A stretch of 64,000 nucleotides of DNA from Hordeum vulgare subsp. vulgare. Lineage: Eukaryota; Streptophyta; Magnoliopsida; Poales; Poaceae. A program made the translations under genes and the position numbers. Positions 10,218-22,375 of the stretch are shown in pieces; the stretch's first letter is position 1, and every line of letters starts with the position of its first letter. Where the stretch lies: assembly GCF_904849725.1 (NCBI RefSeq), contig NC_058524.1:487017763-487081762 (forward strand), given 5' to 3'. The notes under the pieces were generated by a model. The model did not search any database. It was not told the origin of the DNA and saw nothing but the letters and a program-made list of their open reading frames with translations.

Positions 10218-11876
10218 TGATGGCCCACCAGCGCATGGGTTCGTAGCAGTTTTCGAGGGTAGAGTATTCGACCCAATTTGTAGATTGCCGAAAGGAGGTG
10301 AGGGAATACTCTCGAGTATTAGCAGCTAAATTTTTCAGATTCAACCACACCTGAAATATTAGTATCTGCAAGCACAGTAGTAACAGCAAAGTAGTATGAT
10401 AACAACGGTGTCAGAAATGATCTGTTGATGGCAAACTATTCCTAACGATTGTATCAATGGCGCCTTCGTTGCCGCGTCGACGGAAGTTGTCAATTCCCGT
10501 CAACGGTCGGTGAATAAACAGTGTAGCATGTAGTAGCAGTGTAACGAGCAATAGCAGTGGCAAGGAACAGCAGTAGTGACAGCAGTAGCAAGTAGCAACA
10601 GTAGCAAGTGACAGTAGTAGCAACAGTAGCAGCAGAGCAAGACAAGTAACAGCAGTAGCAACAGTAGTAGCAGCAGCAAAGCAAGACAAGTAACAGCAGT
10701 AGCAACAGTAGTAGCAGCAGCAGAGCAAGACAAGTAACAGCAGTAGCAACAGTGGGACAAACTCGTAGTTAATGGGTCGGTGATTTGTTTGGATGATATT
10801 CATCATGCAACAGCTATAACACGGAGAGATATGTGGCTAGCTCCCGTTCGTCAATGTGATGTAGGCATGCATTCCGTGTGTCGTCATACGTGCTTAGGGA
10901 AAAGAACTTGCATGACATCTATTGTCCATCCCTCCCGTGGCAGCGGGGTCCAAAAGGAAACTACGGGATATTAAGGTTCTCCTTTTAATAAAGAACCGGA
11001 CAAACGCATTAGCACTTAGTGAACACATGAACTCCTCAAACTATGATCATCACCGGGAGTGGTTCCGGTTATTGTCACTCCGGGGTTGCCGGATCATAAC
11101 ACATAGTAGGTAACTACAACTTGCAAGATCGGATCTAAAACACACATATATTGGTGACAACATAATAATTTCAGATCTGAAATCATGGCACTCGGGCCCT
11201 AGTGACAAGCATTAAGCATGGCAAAGTAGTAGCAACATCAAATCTCAGAACATAGTGGATACTAGGGATCAATCCCCATCAAAACTAACTCGATTACATG
11301 ATAGATCTCATCCTACTCATCACTGCCCAGCGAGCCTACAAATAGATTACTCACGAACGGTGAAGAGCTTCATGTTATTGGAGAGGGAAGAAGGTTGATG
11401 ATGATGATGGCGACGATTTCCCTTCTCCGAAGCCCAAGACGGACTCCAGATCTGCCCTCCAGATGAAGAAGAGGTGGTGGCGGCGCCTCCGTATCGAAAA
11501 CGCGACGAAAACTTCTCTTTTTATTTTTTCTGGGACGAAAGACAACTTATAGAGCTGGAGTTGGGGGGCGGCAGGTGCCTATGGGCCCCACAAGCCTGCC
11601 CACCGCCACCAGGGGTGGTGGCGAAGCAGGGGCTTGTGGCCCACTGGCCCACCCCCTGAGGTGGAACTTGGCGCAGATATTTTTGATATTTTCGAAAACT
11701 GCTCCCCGTAAATTTTCAGGACGTTTGGAGAACTTTGATTTCTGCACAAAAATAACACCAAGGCAATTCTGCTGAAAACAGCGTCAGTCCAGGTTAGTTC
11801 CATTCAAATCATGCAAATTATAGTCCAAAACAAGGGCAAAAGAGTTTGAAAAAGTAGATACGTTGGAGACGTATCA
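10218..11876 (-). repeat. 5' LTR of the minus-strand Gypsy element (1659 bp)
   Basis: Minus-strand start TGATACGTCTCCAACG at 11876; the minus-strand end GGTGGGCCATCA at 10218 matches the GTGGGTCATCA end of the solo LTR at 13748. The primer-site cluster follows directly. The LTR contains the GC-rich hairpin module (11581-11650) and a low-complexity tract (10510-10755). Confidence 0.8.
10510..10755. repeat. Degenerate AGC/AGT/AAC trinucleotide tract in the LTR
   Basis: The plus strand is an imperfect run of AGCAGTAGCAACAGTAGT-like units; three blocks around 10620-10755 are near copies of each other (AAGACAAGTAACAGCAGTAG). Reading frames here encode Leu/Cys-rich noise in several frames. The solo LTR at 13870-13965 has the same composition, so the tract is part of the LTR design and not a separate insertion. 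Confidence 0.85.
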
Positions 11877-13747
11877 ACACTCTTTTGGTGTCGCGTGGTA
11901 TCATGCACACATGCACACACTTAGCATGATATTGGAATGTGGCACACATAGATATAAAAATGAACCAATCATTGATCGATAGGCCCTTTGATCAACCGGT
12001 TTTATCTTCTTGGTGGGGTCAATATGTCCACTTGTAGGCATGGGAGTTTTCATGGCTTTGCATTATTGAATATTTAACTTATTGAATAAGTCCTTTGTAT
12101 ATTTGGTTTGAGAGATAAATGTGTCATCTCTCGATTGCTTGACTTTAAAACCAAAAAAGATTTTCAGCTCACACAACATGGACATTTTATACTTTTCATA
12201 CATCAACTTCCGAACTTATCAATAAATGAGGGTTAGTAGATCCGAATATGATATCATCCACATATCTTTGACATACAAATAATTCACCATTAACCCTTTT
12301 AGTGAATAAGGTTGCATCAATCATTCAACCTTATCAATTTCAAAATCCTTTTCAATGAGAAACTTCGTCAAACATTTGTACCAAGCTCTAGGAGCTTGTT
12401 TAAGGCCATAGTGAGCTTTCCGGAGTTTATAAACATGATTATGTTTTCTTGTTATTGATAAACCCGGGAGGTTGCTTAACATAGACTTCCCCTTCAATTT
12501 CACCATTTAAGAAAGCACTTTTAATTTCCATTTGGTAAAGTGTGATATCATGGTGATTGACATAAGAAAGAAGAACACGAATGGACTCAAGTCTAGCAAC
12601 AAGGGCATATGTCTCACCATAGTCCATACCTTCGACTTGAGTGTAGCCTTGAGCCACTAGGCGAGCTTTGTTGCGCACCACTTTTGATCTTCATCTTGCT
12701 TGTTGCTAAACACCCCCATTTGGTTCCAATGATGTTGTGCTCGTCCTTGGGTTTCTCCACTAATGTCCAAACTTGATTCTTCTTGAAGTTGTGTAGCTTT
12801 TCATGCATTGAATTCACCCAATATGGGTCTTCAACCGCTTCTTCTTCCTTCGTAGGATGAATAATGAATGAGTAATGCTCACAAAAGTTAGCTAAGCGCG
12901 ATTTAGAGCGAGTGATTCTCCCATTGTTTATGTCGCCAAGAATTTTCTTTATCGGATGGTTCTTGTCCGCTCTTGCTCTAACTCGAGATAGGTTTTTCTT
13001 CGTACATGGTCGAGCTTCCTCCTCCTCGTCATCATCTTCTTCGTTGTCATTGTTGAGATTGGCGTTCCCTTGAGGTGGTGGAGAGGGAGGTTGAGGTGGA
13101 TCTTCTTGTTGCACTTTCCCATTTTCTTCATCTTGACATGTACTGCTCGTTGATGCATCCATGCCGTTTTGTGATTCGCCTAAATGCAAAGTACGGGCTT
13201 CCACTTGAATGTGTGAAGTACTTTCCTTCACCATCATGGGACAAATCTTGCACATGGATAAGTCTTAGATTGCTTCTGAAGGTTCTTTATCTCCTACATC
13301 AATTATCAATTGTTCAACTTGCGAACCATTATTCTCATCAAACTTCACATCTACCATCTCTTCAACTTTTCGGTGAAGTTGTTGTAGATACGGTAAGCGT
13401 GAGATTTTGATCTATAACCGAGTAGAAAACCTTCATGAGATATAGAAGCAAACCTTGAACGATGATCCTTATCGAGAATTTAATGTAACATTTTGAGCCA
13501 AATACTCAAAAGTATGCAACTTTGGGTTTGTTACTGGTGAGTAGAACATATGTCGTTTTTCCTAGAAGCTTGTGAAGATAGAGTCTATTTGTGGCATCAC
13601 AAGCTGTTTACACCACTTCGGTAGAAAAGTGGCATGTGTTTCTTATGCATCAGGCATCGCTCTCGCCATATCTACGAGAGTATGTTCTTCCTCTCAACAA
13701 CCTCGTTTTATCGAGGTGTGTACGTAGCCAAGAACTCATGTGATATG
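11877..13747 (-). pseudogene. Copia pol: C-terminal integrase, linker and reverse transcriptase
   Basis: From 13747 downward the minus strand shows the end of the integrase core (HEFLATYTP, NEVVERKN, MARAMP), then a linker with an Asp/Glu-rich run (DNEEDDDEEEEARP) and the stretch HPIKKILGDINNG. Reverse transcriptase follows: ARLVAQGYTQVEGMDY, DITLYQMEIKSAFLNGE, VYVKQPPGF, YGLKQAPRAWY, and RYVDDIIFGSTN near 12260 with the YVDD catalytic motif. RNase H-side remnants (MIGSF, YLCATF) end at 11877. Three partly open frames (13255-12614, 12681-12439, 12506-12321) are joined by frameshifts. Non-functional. Confidence 0.86.
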
Positions 13748-15275
13748 TGATGACCCACAAGTATAGGGGATCAATCGTAGTCCTTTCAATAAGTAAGAGT
13801 GTCGAACCCAACGAGGAGCAGAAGGCTCTGATAAACAGTTTTCAGGCAAGGTAATAACTGCAAGCACTGAAAGTAGCGGTAACAAGTGATGGTGTAGCGA
13901 GGTGAAACGTAGCAAGTGAAAAGTAACAAGTAACAAGTAGTAGCAACGGTGCAGCAAAGTGGCCCAATCCCTTTTGTAGCAAGGGACAAGCCTGAACAAA
14001 GTCTTATAGGAGGAAAACCGCTCCCGAGGACACACGGGAATTTCTGTCATGCTAGTTTCATCATGTTCACGTGATTCGCGTTCGTTACTTTGATAGTTTG
14101 ATATGTGGGTGGACCGGCGCTTGGGTACTGCCCTTACTTGGACAAGCATCCCACTTATGATTAACCCCTCTCGCAAGCATCCGCAACTATGGAAGAAGAA
14201 TTAAGACAACGTCTAACCACAACATTAAACTAGTGGATCCAAATCAGCCCCTTACGAAGCAACGCATAGACTCGGGTTTAAGCTTCTGTCACTCTAGCAA
14301 CCCATCATCTACTTACTACTCCCCAATGCCTTCCTCTAGGCCCAAATATGGTGAAGTGTTATGTAGTCGACGTTCACATAACACCACTAGAGGAAAAGAC
14401 AACATACGGCATATCAAAATACCGAACGAATACCGGATTCACATGACTATTATCAGCATGACTTATCCCATGTCCTCAGGAACAAAAGTAACTACTCACA
14501 AAGCATAATCATAATCATGATCAGAGGTGTAATGAGTAGCATCAAGGATCTGAACATAAACTCTTCCACCAAGTAATCCAACTAGCATCAACTACAAAGA
14601 GTAATCAACACTACTAGCAACCTTACAAGTGCCAATCGGAGTCGCGAGACGGAGATTGGTTACAAGAGATGAACTAGGGTTTGGAGAGGAGATGGTGCTG
14701 ATGAAGATGTTGATGGAGATGACTCCCCTCCGACAAGAGGAGTGTTGGTGATGACGATGGCGACAATTCCCCCCTCTGGGAGGGAAGTTTCCCCGGCAGG
14801 ATCGTCCTGCTGGAGCCCTAGATTGGATCTGCTCAAGTTCCGCCTCGTGGCGGCGGAGAATCCACGAAAAAGCTCCGCCTTGATTTTTTCTAGAACGAAA
14901 CCCTTCATATAGCAAAAGAGGGGGGCCAGTGGGCCGTCAGGGAGCCCACAAGCCCTGTAGCCACCACCACGGGGTGGCGGCTACCAGGCTTGTGGGGCCC
15001 TGGTAGCTCCCCTCTGGTACTTCTTTCGCCCAGTATTTTTTATATATTCCCAAAAAATTCCACGTTGATTTTTAGGGTAATTGGAGTTGTGCAGAATAGA
15101 GGACTCAGACTTGCTCCTTTTCTAGTCCAGAATTCCAGCTGCTGGTGTTCTCCCTCTTCAAATAAACCTTGCAAAATAAGAGAGAAAAGGCATAAGTATG
15201 GTACCACAAGGTAATATAATAGCCCATAAAGCGATAAAAATCAACATGAAAGCATGATGCAAAATGGACGTATCA
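13748..15275 (-). repeat. Solo LTR of an Athila-group Gypsy element, with ATATG duplication
   Basis: Minus-strand start TGATACGTCCATTTTGC at 15275, minus-strand end ACTTGTGGGTCATCA at 13748. The flanks are perfect 5-bp duplications, ATATG at 13743-13747 and ATATG at 15276-15280. No primer site, purine tract or coding sequence is present, so this is an LTR left by LTR-LTR recombination. It interrupts the integrase gene of the surrounding Copia element. It carries the GC-rich hairpin module at 14941-14999. Confidence 0.93.
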
Positions 15276-16810
15276 ATATGCCTTCTTCGTCAAGAAAGGT
15301 AACCACATTTGTGTTCCTAAACTCTGATTCGTTGTCACTCAAAACTTTCTTGGTCTTCACTTCAAATTGGTTTTGGCCTTTCCGATCGAACCTTTTGAAG
15401 GTCTTTTGTAGTTGTGCCTTATCGTCAAGAAAAAACACCGACGTAAATCTGGAAAAATAATCAACTATGACTACAACAAAAGAATTTCTAGTTTTCCACC
15501 GAGACTTCTCTAAGAATCGGTACCCAAAATATCAATGTGAAGCAACTTGAGTGGTCGTCTCGTAGTCATGACATTCTTTACGGGATGACTTCCTACAACT
15601 TGTTTTCCTAATTTACAAGCACTACAAAGTCTAATTTGTCAAATATAACATCTTGGACACCAAGAATATGATTTCCTTTGATAAGCTTGTCTAGATTACA
15701 CATTTCGAGATGTCCTAGATTTCTACGCCACAACCAACCTTCACAGGATTTTGCAATAAGACAAGTGTGCGGTTGGGCTTGCTTAGTGAAATCGACAATA
15801 TATAGATCACCTCTACGAATGCTAGTAAAGACCATGTTATGGTTATCTCGACAAAAACTTGGTAGTCTACTTTAGTAAATAGCACACTAAAGCCAAAGTC
15901 GACAAGTCTAGATATGGAAAGAAGATTATAGCAAAGGAATTCAACAAACATGACATTTTGAACAGAGATATCATGAGATATGGCCTCCTTATCAAGGCAT
16001 ATTTACCTTACCCTTGGTGTTCTCTCCAAAAATGACATACTTGTGTGCTCCTTCATTGGAAGCAAGCTCACGAAACATGTCTTTATCCCCAGCCATGTGA
16101 TTGGTACATCCAATATTGATAACCCACTCTATTCCTCCGGATATGTAGTCTCTAACATTTGCCATGAGACAAAGATTATTCATAGTCTTCTCATATTCAA
16201 TGTCAAAATCCTCATCTTCCATCATAGTAGTCATGTTCCACATCGTCATCATAATTTGGGGCACACTCACCATGTAAATTTAAGGATTCATTAGTTTCAT
16301 GATCATGAGAGTATGAATGTGAATGGCTTCTACGACGATATTATTGGTGGTCCTAACATCTCCTTTAGCACGCATAAGATCTTGAAGCTCAAAAAGACTC
16401 ATCAAATTTAGGATCACCAGGCTTCATCTTATGGAAAGAAATAGTCTTATGAAGAATTTCATCAAGATTATTTGAAGAGAAGTTTGGATATCTCTTCTCC
16501 GAATCTTTCTACAAACTATGAGCACAGACGTATACAATTAAGCACAATTTTAGGTAGACCTTTAAAGATGAGATTGATAGTCCTGATATTTCAAAGCATG
16601 TCAATTTATTCCTCGGGAGTTGGGTGCAAGGGATCAATGGAAGGCACATAGGGACTATGAACATACTTGTTTAACTTAAATTCATCAAATATATCAAGAA
16701 TTTTATCTCTCCAAAAGTTATACTACTCTACATTGAGAGTCGGTGCTCTACATCTAAGACTCCCAAAACTAGACACATCCATCTTTCTCCAATGATGATA
16801 AAACAAAAGC
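15276..16810 (-). pseudogene. Copia gag, protease and N-terminal integrase remnants
   Basis: The minus strand shows a protease region (WVINIGCTNHMAGDKDMF, VIFGENTKGKV) near 16150-15995, in which Asn-Ile replaces the catalytic Asp-Ser of the usual Asp-Ser-Gly pattern. Then come NLLSISRLVDFGF, GDLYIVDFTKQA with CLIAKSCEGWLWRRNLGHLE, GNHILGVQDVIF (GAG-pre-integrase), and the integrase core KVLSDNESEFRN near 15330. Gag lies between about 16810 and 16290 but is too decayed to delimit. The integrase is split at 15275 by the solo LTR. The gene is dead through stops, frameshifts and the insertion. Confidence 0.82.
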
Positions 16811-16821
16811 AATAGAGATCA

Positions 16822-16836
16822 AAGCTTTGATACCAA
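16822..16836 (-). other. Primer binding site of the minus-strand Copia element
   Basis: On the minus strand TTGGTATCAAAGCTT follows the LTR end. It matches the initiator-Met-tRNA pattern TGGTATCAGAGC with one change. Confidence 0.75.
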
Positions 16837-16837
16837 C

Positions 16838-18341
16838 TATAGGATCGAGAAGAGGAGTCTAGAATGGGATGACTAGACACTTAGCATGACAAAGGTGCAC
16901 TTTTTAATTTTCTTAAACTTTAGGCAGATTTTAGCACAAGTTAAGTTGCAACCAATATTTTCAACACAAGCATATCTAAAAATTTAGCAGCGGAAGGTAA
17001 ATATCATGCAATTGCAAGAAAGTAGAGGGAGGTCAAGATATGAATATCAACCACAACGAAGACATGTTGTTTTTTGGTGTGGTTCCAGTAGGTGGTGCTA
17101 TCGTACATCCACGTTGATGGAGACTTCAACCCACGGAGGATAACAACTATGTGAGTTCGCGGAGGGCTCCACCCAAGAAGGGTCCACAAAGAAGCAACCT
17201 TGTCTATTCCATCATGGCTTACGTCTACGAAGGACAAACCTCACCCCGGGTAGATCTTCACGAAGTAGGCGATCTCCTTGCCATTACAGACTTATTGGTT
17301 CAACTCCACACGATTTGGAGGCTCCCAAGCTACAGTTAACCAATCTAGAAGACACCACTCTCCAAAACATAATAGATGTTGTGTTGTTGATGAACTCCTT
17401 GCCTTTTAGCTTCAAAAGATAGTCTCCTCAACATTGAATCACTCTGTCACAAAATTTGGCTTGGTAGAACAGAACGATTGGGTGGAAAGCAACTTGACGA
17501 GGCTAGAAATCAAGCATCTTATGGTAAGAATGGAATCTCTTAAGATCAAAACATGAGTAGGTGGTTCTCTCTCAGAAAGATGAATGGTGGAAGTGTAGTT
17601 TTGTTTTGACGGCTCTCTCTCTCTCTCAGAGAATGTGGTGGTGGAGGGGTATTTATAGCCTCCACCAAAAGTCCAACTGTTACAACTTTTGTGCACAACT
17701 CGATGGCACCGACATAAAATCTTAGTGGGACCGATCAGTGCAAAAGGTTCCAACTTTTGGCCTTTCGGTGGGACCAAACGAATCCACTCGGAGAGACTGA
17801 TTTGTGATGGCTTAAGCTATTTCCTAGTTTTGGTAATTCCAATTGGTTCATCTCAGAGGTTCTGAATTGAACTGAACAAATTACAAAAACTTGGCCACTC
17901 ACTTCAGTGGGACCGAAGGCCATCTCGGTGTCATCGAGTTTCTAGGGTTTTGGCTCGTGTCTATGTCTTGAGTAACTCTGTTGGTACGGATTGGAATCGA
18001 TCAGTGGGACCGAATTGACTTTTAAGGTTTTGGACAACTTGATTTGAGAATGTGGTTGAGGGTATTTGGTGGAAAATTTATAAGCACTTGAGCAACTCAG
18101 TCATCATCAAAATCTCATCCCCTCTTAATAATATTGGATTGCCTATGACCTCAGTGCGATCTGTGATCACTCGATATTAAATTTAGAGTCTTGAAGCTTT
18201 TCCTAGTGTGTTTCCTTTGCATCTTGAGAGGTCCACACTCCCATATTCTAGCCAAGCCATCATTGGACTTTTCCTGGAATATATTTGAGAGAACTATTAG
18301 TCCAATGAGATGTATGTTGACATTAATGACCAAAACCATCA
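16838..18341 (-). repeat. 5' LTR of the minus-strand Copia element (about 1.5 kb)
   Basis: The left limit is set by the primer site. The right limit at 18341 is set by the minus-strand start TGATGGTTTTGGTCATTAAT, a start I know from several Triticeae Copia LTRs. Inside are repeated plus-strand phrases of the form GTGGGACCGA (about 17750, 17905, 18005) that are common in Maximus-like LTRs, and a CT run at 17612-17628. The left end reads CTATAG rather than a clean CA, so that border is uncertain by a few bases. Confidence 0.65.
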
Positions 18342-20017
18342 AGGGCGCAATTCTGCTTTCACGCATTCGTACCGGGCAATGCCACTCCAGAGCATGAGCG
18401 ATGCATTCTTGTCAGCCCAGAGCGAACACCACCTCTCATGAGAGCCGACATTGAAGCAACATGTTAGTTGAGGACGTCGCCCAGTGTTCGCGCTTGTTCC
18501 AATGCCGGAGATGCTTGATCTGGTGGGACTCCATTTGCTTGCTTGTCGACATTAAACACGGGCGATGGCCGAGAAACCAATCTGACGCCTCCATTGTTGT
18601 GGCCCACCGCTTGGCCAGGCCGACACCCAGTATTTAAATGTTTTCTCCACACTTGGCACGACACACACCGCAGCACGCCCGCCAGCTCTAGAAGGATGGG
18701 AGAACCTATCAATTAGGCAAAAGCAGGAATTGCCCTACCTTGTGCCCGGTTAGCTTGCTGAAGGTGAACAAGAACGACCGATGATGCAGGAGGCGTTTGA
18801 TGATGAGCCAGCATCCCCACCCACGCAAGTGAAAATCAACACCGTCATGACGGAAGGGCCGCCAACACCGCCTATGTTGGTGCTTCGGCAGGCGCAGGAC
18901 GATCGACGCTACAACTGTGGGTGCTCAGCGATCACCGGCTCACAGGAGGGGGGGCAAGTCACCGGTGAGCAGGCGAACAACGCTATCGTCGTGGGCATGG
19001 TTGCTAAGGACCCGTGCTTCCTAGATGAGCAGTGAGCATTGTACCTATCCATGCGTAGCTCTCACAACATCCATCGTAAGCGATGGCGGTTACACGTCTT
19101 ACATGTGGAAAGAGAAGGCTTTTTCATGGAGCTCTACACGGAAGCGAAGGCAGAGGAACCACATGCAATCGTAAAAATTGCCAACTTTATGTCGGTTGTA
19201 TCGGCCCCCTGATTCGTACCCATCCGTAACGACCATGAGGCTGGCCCGTCCATGTCCAACATCATCGACACGACGGACTTCCGCAAGGAAGAGTAGAACA
19301 TGAGCCGTGGGCACGCCTGGTGTCCCACATGTGCCTGCCCCCACGCTTATTCTTCCCCTCTGGCAGCTTCACTTCGTTGTTCTCATGTAAGCTTGCTGGA
19401 CATGGGAAAGTAGGACGTGTGTCACCGATGCCGACATAGCCGACGATCATATATACCAGGTTAAAAAATGTCGTCTGCTTTTGTTTTGTTGACATATGTA
19501 AAAAAAGAAATGTAATGAATTTGGTATGGTTTGCATGAAATTTGCCCAATTTGTTAAAAAAAATGAAATGTGTTAGGATATTTCATGCCTAGCATTGGAT
19601 ATTTGGCTCCCGTATCACGATCCACGGACATATCATGTGTCCATTCTAAGGGTCTGAAATGTTATTATGTACATAAAAATAAAAGGGGTTATTTGCATTC
19701 AGTCATTTGAACAAACATGTAATGTGCAGTCTGTTTCTTTGGAATGGGAGTACAGGACCCAAATCCAAGAAAGAAACATGAGAATGAATGCGCATTTCTC
19801 ACGAGCGTGGACTTTTCTTAACTTTATGCGCGCACAACTTAAATTGCTTCCGTTCATCATGCATGATGTCCAATTGACGTGGCCCATTACTATGTTAGTC
19901 ACGTAATTTATGGTACTGTATTTTATATTCTTTGAGACAAGTCATTGCATTCTTTATGTTTTGAGACAATGTGCTAGATTATAATTTTTTAATCGTGCAT
20001 GTAATCTATATGGATAC
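18342..20017. other. Unassigned intergenic sequence, GC-rich then AT-rich
   Basis: About 18350-19420 is relatively GC-rich and gene-like in composition; the best frame is 84 codons at 18781-19035 (+), with no motif I recognise. About 19440-20017 is AT-rich with no feature seen. No terminal repeats or target duplications bounding this block were found. It may be a decayed transposon or gene fragment; I assign no function. Confidence 0.5.
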
Positions 20018-21478
20018 TGATACGTCTCCAACGTATCTATAATTTTTTATGGTTTCATGCTCTTATCTTGTCAAACTTTGGATGTTTTGTATGCCTTTTA
20101 TATCTTTTTTGGGACTAACTTATTAACTCAGTGCCAAGTTCCAGTTCCCATTTTTCCCGTGTTTTTGACCCTTTTCAGAGGAGGATTTTAAACGGAGTCC
20201 AAACGGAATGAAACTTCCAAAAAGATTTTTTCCGAAAAAGAAGAAGATCGGGGAACTTGAGAACCAAGGCAAGGGGTCACCAGGGACCCCACAAGCCCCT
20301 AGCCGCGGCCAAGGGGGGCCCACGCCTCCTAGGCTTGTGGGCTCCCTGGGCCACCTCTGTCCTAGGTCTTTCGCCTATATATTCCTAAAAATTCCAGAAA
20401 AAATCACGAGATCATCGAAAGTACTTTTCCGCCGCCGCAAGCTTCTGTCTCCGCAAGATCCCATCTGGGGCACGTTCCGGTGCCCCGCCGGAGGGGGGAT
20501 TCGGATACGGAGGGCTTCTTCATCAACACCATGACCTCTCTGATGATGCGTGAGTAGTTCACCATAGACTTACGGGTCCATAGCTAGTAGCTAGATGGCT
20601 TCTTCTCTCTCTTGGATCTTCAATACAAAGTTCTCCATGATCTTCATGGAGATCTATCCGATGTAATCTTATTTGAGTTTCTTCTGATCTCTTATATGCA
20701 TGATTTCATATCCTTGTAATTCTCTTCGAGTTGTGTTTTTTTTGGCCAGCTTGATCTATGATTCTTGCAATGGGAGAAGTGCCTGGTTTTGGGTTAATAC
20801 CGTGTGGTGACATCACCCAGTGACAGAAGGGGTAGCAAGGCACACATCATGTAGTTGCCATCAAGGGTAAAAAGATGGGGTTTTCATCATTGGTTTGAGA
20901 TTATCCCTCTACATCATGTCATCTTGCTTAAGGCGTTACTATGTTCGTCATGAACTCAATACACTAGATGCATGCTGAATAGCGGTCGATGTGTGGAGTA
21001 ATAATACTAGATGCAGAAAGTATCGGTCTACTTGTCTTGGACGTGATGCCTATATGTATGATCATTGCCTTAGATATCGTCATGACTTTGCACGGTTCTA
21101 TCAATTGCTCGACAGTAATTTGTTCACCCACCGTAATATTTTCTATTTTGAGAGAAGCCTCTAGTGAACATATGGCCCCCCGGGTCTACTTCACACCATA
21201 TTTTCAGCCTTACACTTTTACTTCGTTGCACTTTCCGCCTTCAGATCTCACTTTGCAATCAATCTTGAAGGGATTGACAACCCCTTTATAGCGTTGGGTG
21301 CAAGCTCTTTGTGTTTGTGTAGGTACTCTGGACTTGACGAGATTCTCCTACTGGATTGATACCTTGGTTCTCAAACTGAGGGAAATACTTACTGCTCCTC
21401 TGCTGCATCACCCTTTCTTCTTCAAGGGAAAACCAACGCAAGCTCAAGAGACGACAGAAGGTTTCGGTCGACGTAGGA
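20018..21478 (+). repeat. Solo LTR of an Athila-group Gypsy element, with GATAC duplication
   Basis: Starts TGATACGTCTCCAACG and ends TCGACGTAGGA. GATAC flanks both sides (20013-20017 and 21479-21483). It is the same LTR family as the complete Gypsy element at 31497-39233 but lacks a ~63-bp stretch near 20666 that those LTRs contain. The terminal CA has become GA. No internal domain is present, consistent with a solo LTR. Confidence 0.93.
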
Positions 21479-21863
21479 GATACTAATTAAGATCTGACAT
21501 ACAAATCAGTATTGTGGATGTTTCTTTTTTTAACACATCATGAACTAACAATCATGTTGTGTATATAAAGTTCTTCGGCTGTAGATAAATTTTATAGCAA
21601 AGGTCTTTCATATTTCTAACAAAGTGCATACCCATTGTTCAGAAAGTTCTTCAATGATTCAACCAAAAAATGTATTTCAAATACAATCAAAGACTCGTCT
21701 TCTTCTAAAGGCCTTGGTACTATGAGTTCAGATATGTAAAAAGTGTCAAAAATATAATTTTGGGTTTAAAGATATAAACCATCTAAATTGTCAAAAGAAA
21801 ATAAAAAGTGATCGAGTTAGAGAGGAGAGGCAATATAAAGTAGACCTGCATGTGTTGATGTAA
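21479..21863. other. AT-rich spacer between the solo LTR and the Harbinger element
   Basis: No open frame, repeat or motif of note. The TAA at 21861-21863 is the likely target duplication of the Harbinger element. Confidence 0.6.
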
Positions 21864-22375
21864 GAGCATCTCCAAGGCCATAAATAAGCCGTGCGTTTGA
21901 AAAAAATGACTTTTTAGCTCGCGCGACCAAATCGGCAGCTCCAACAGAAGCGCTAAAATCGCGCGTGCCGAATAGATATGCATTGCGCATTGCTTTTTTC
22001 AGAGTCCGCTCTCGCGCGCTGAACATCGACTCGCACGCGTGAATGTTTACCAACCGCCGGATCTGAAATATCCACTCACACACGCGACTTCCCCATCTTC
22101 TCCGGTGACCCGTCGGCGCTTCCCCTCGTTGTTCCCCATCGCGTGCACCGCTTCCCCCTCTTCCCCGGTAGCCTCGCTGCTTCCTTAGCTGAGGCCACCC
22201 CTGGAGGGCCCCATTCCGCCGACGAACAGCGCCCAACGGGGGTTTGCAGCTCGATGCCTGCAAGGTGTTTGACAAAAACGCTTTCAAGGTATGTGTTGCT
22301 AAACTTCTTTTTTGTAGATGATTTTGGAGTATGTTGTTTGTAGTATTAAATTTTAGTTTGAATTCAAATTTGTAG

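Larger units (their letters stand above)
8258..11876 (-). mobile_element. Athila-like Ty3-Gypsy retrotransposon, minus strand, partial
   Basis: Read on the minus strand, an LTR runs from 11876 to 10218. It is followed by a cluster of Asp-tRNA-type primer-site sequences, a small open frame (9947-9570), a GC-rich LTR-like stretch (about 9420-9060) and the start of an Athila-type ORF1/gag gene. The Angela element at 8257 cuts that gene, and the rest is outside the window. At the right, the LTR abuts a Copia RNase H region at 11877, so this element is inserted in that Copia copy. The base after the LTR is ACACT; the matching duplication is not visible. I cannot fix the family (Sabrina, WHAM and Fatima are candidates). 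Confidence 0.82.
11877..18341 (-). mobile_element. Minus-strand Ty1-Copia element (Maximus-like pattern), left part outside the window
   Basis: Reading from right to left: an LTR (18341-16838), an initiator-Met-type primer site (16822-16836), gag remnants, protease (about 16280-15985), integrase (split by a solo LTR), a linker, and reverse transcriptase ending in a truncated RNase H region at 11877. The gene order PR-IN-RT identifies Copia. Stops and frameshifts break all frames. The Gypsy element at 11876 interrupts it, so the rest of RNase H and the 3' LTR lie beyond the window. Confidence 0.85.

Noticed and set aside
10411..10806. Leu/Cys-rich frames of up to 131 codons on the minus strand
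   Set aside because: They are translations of the degenerate trinucleotide tract in an LTR and are open in several frames at once.
18781..19035. 84-codon GC-rich frame as a gene
   Set aside because: Short, with no recognisable motif, no supporting splice or context signal, and flanked by transposons; left as unassigned.
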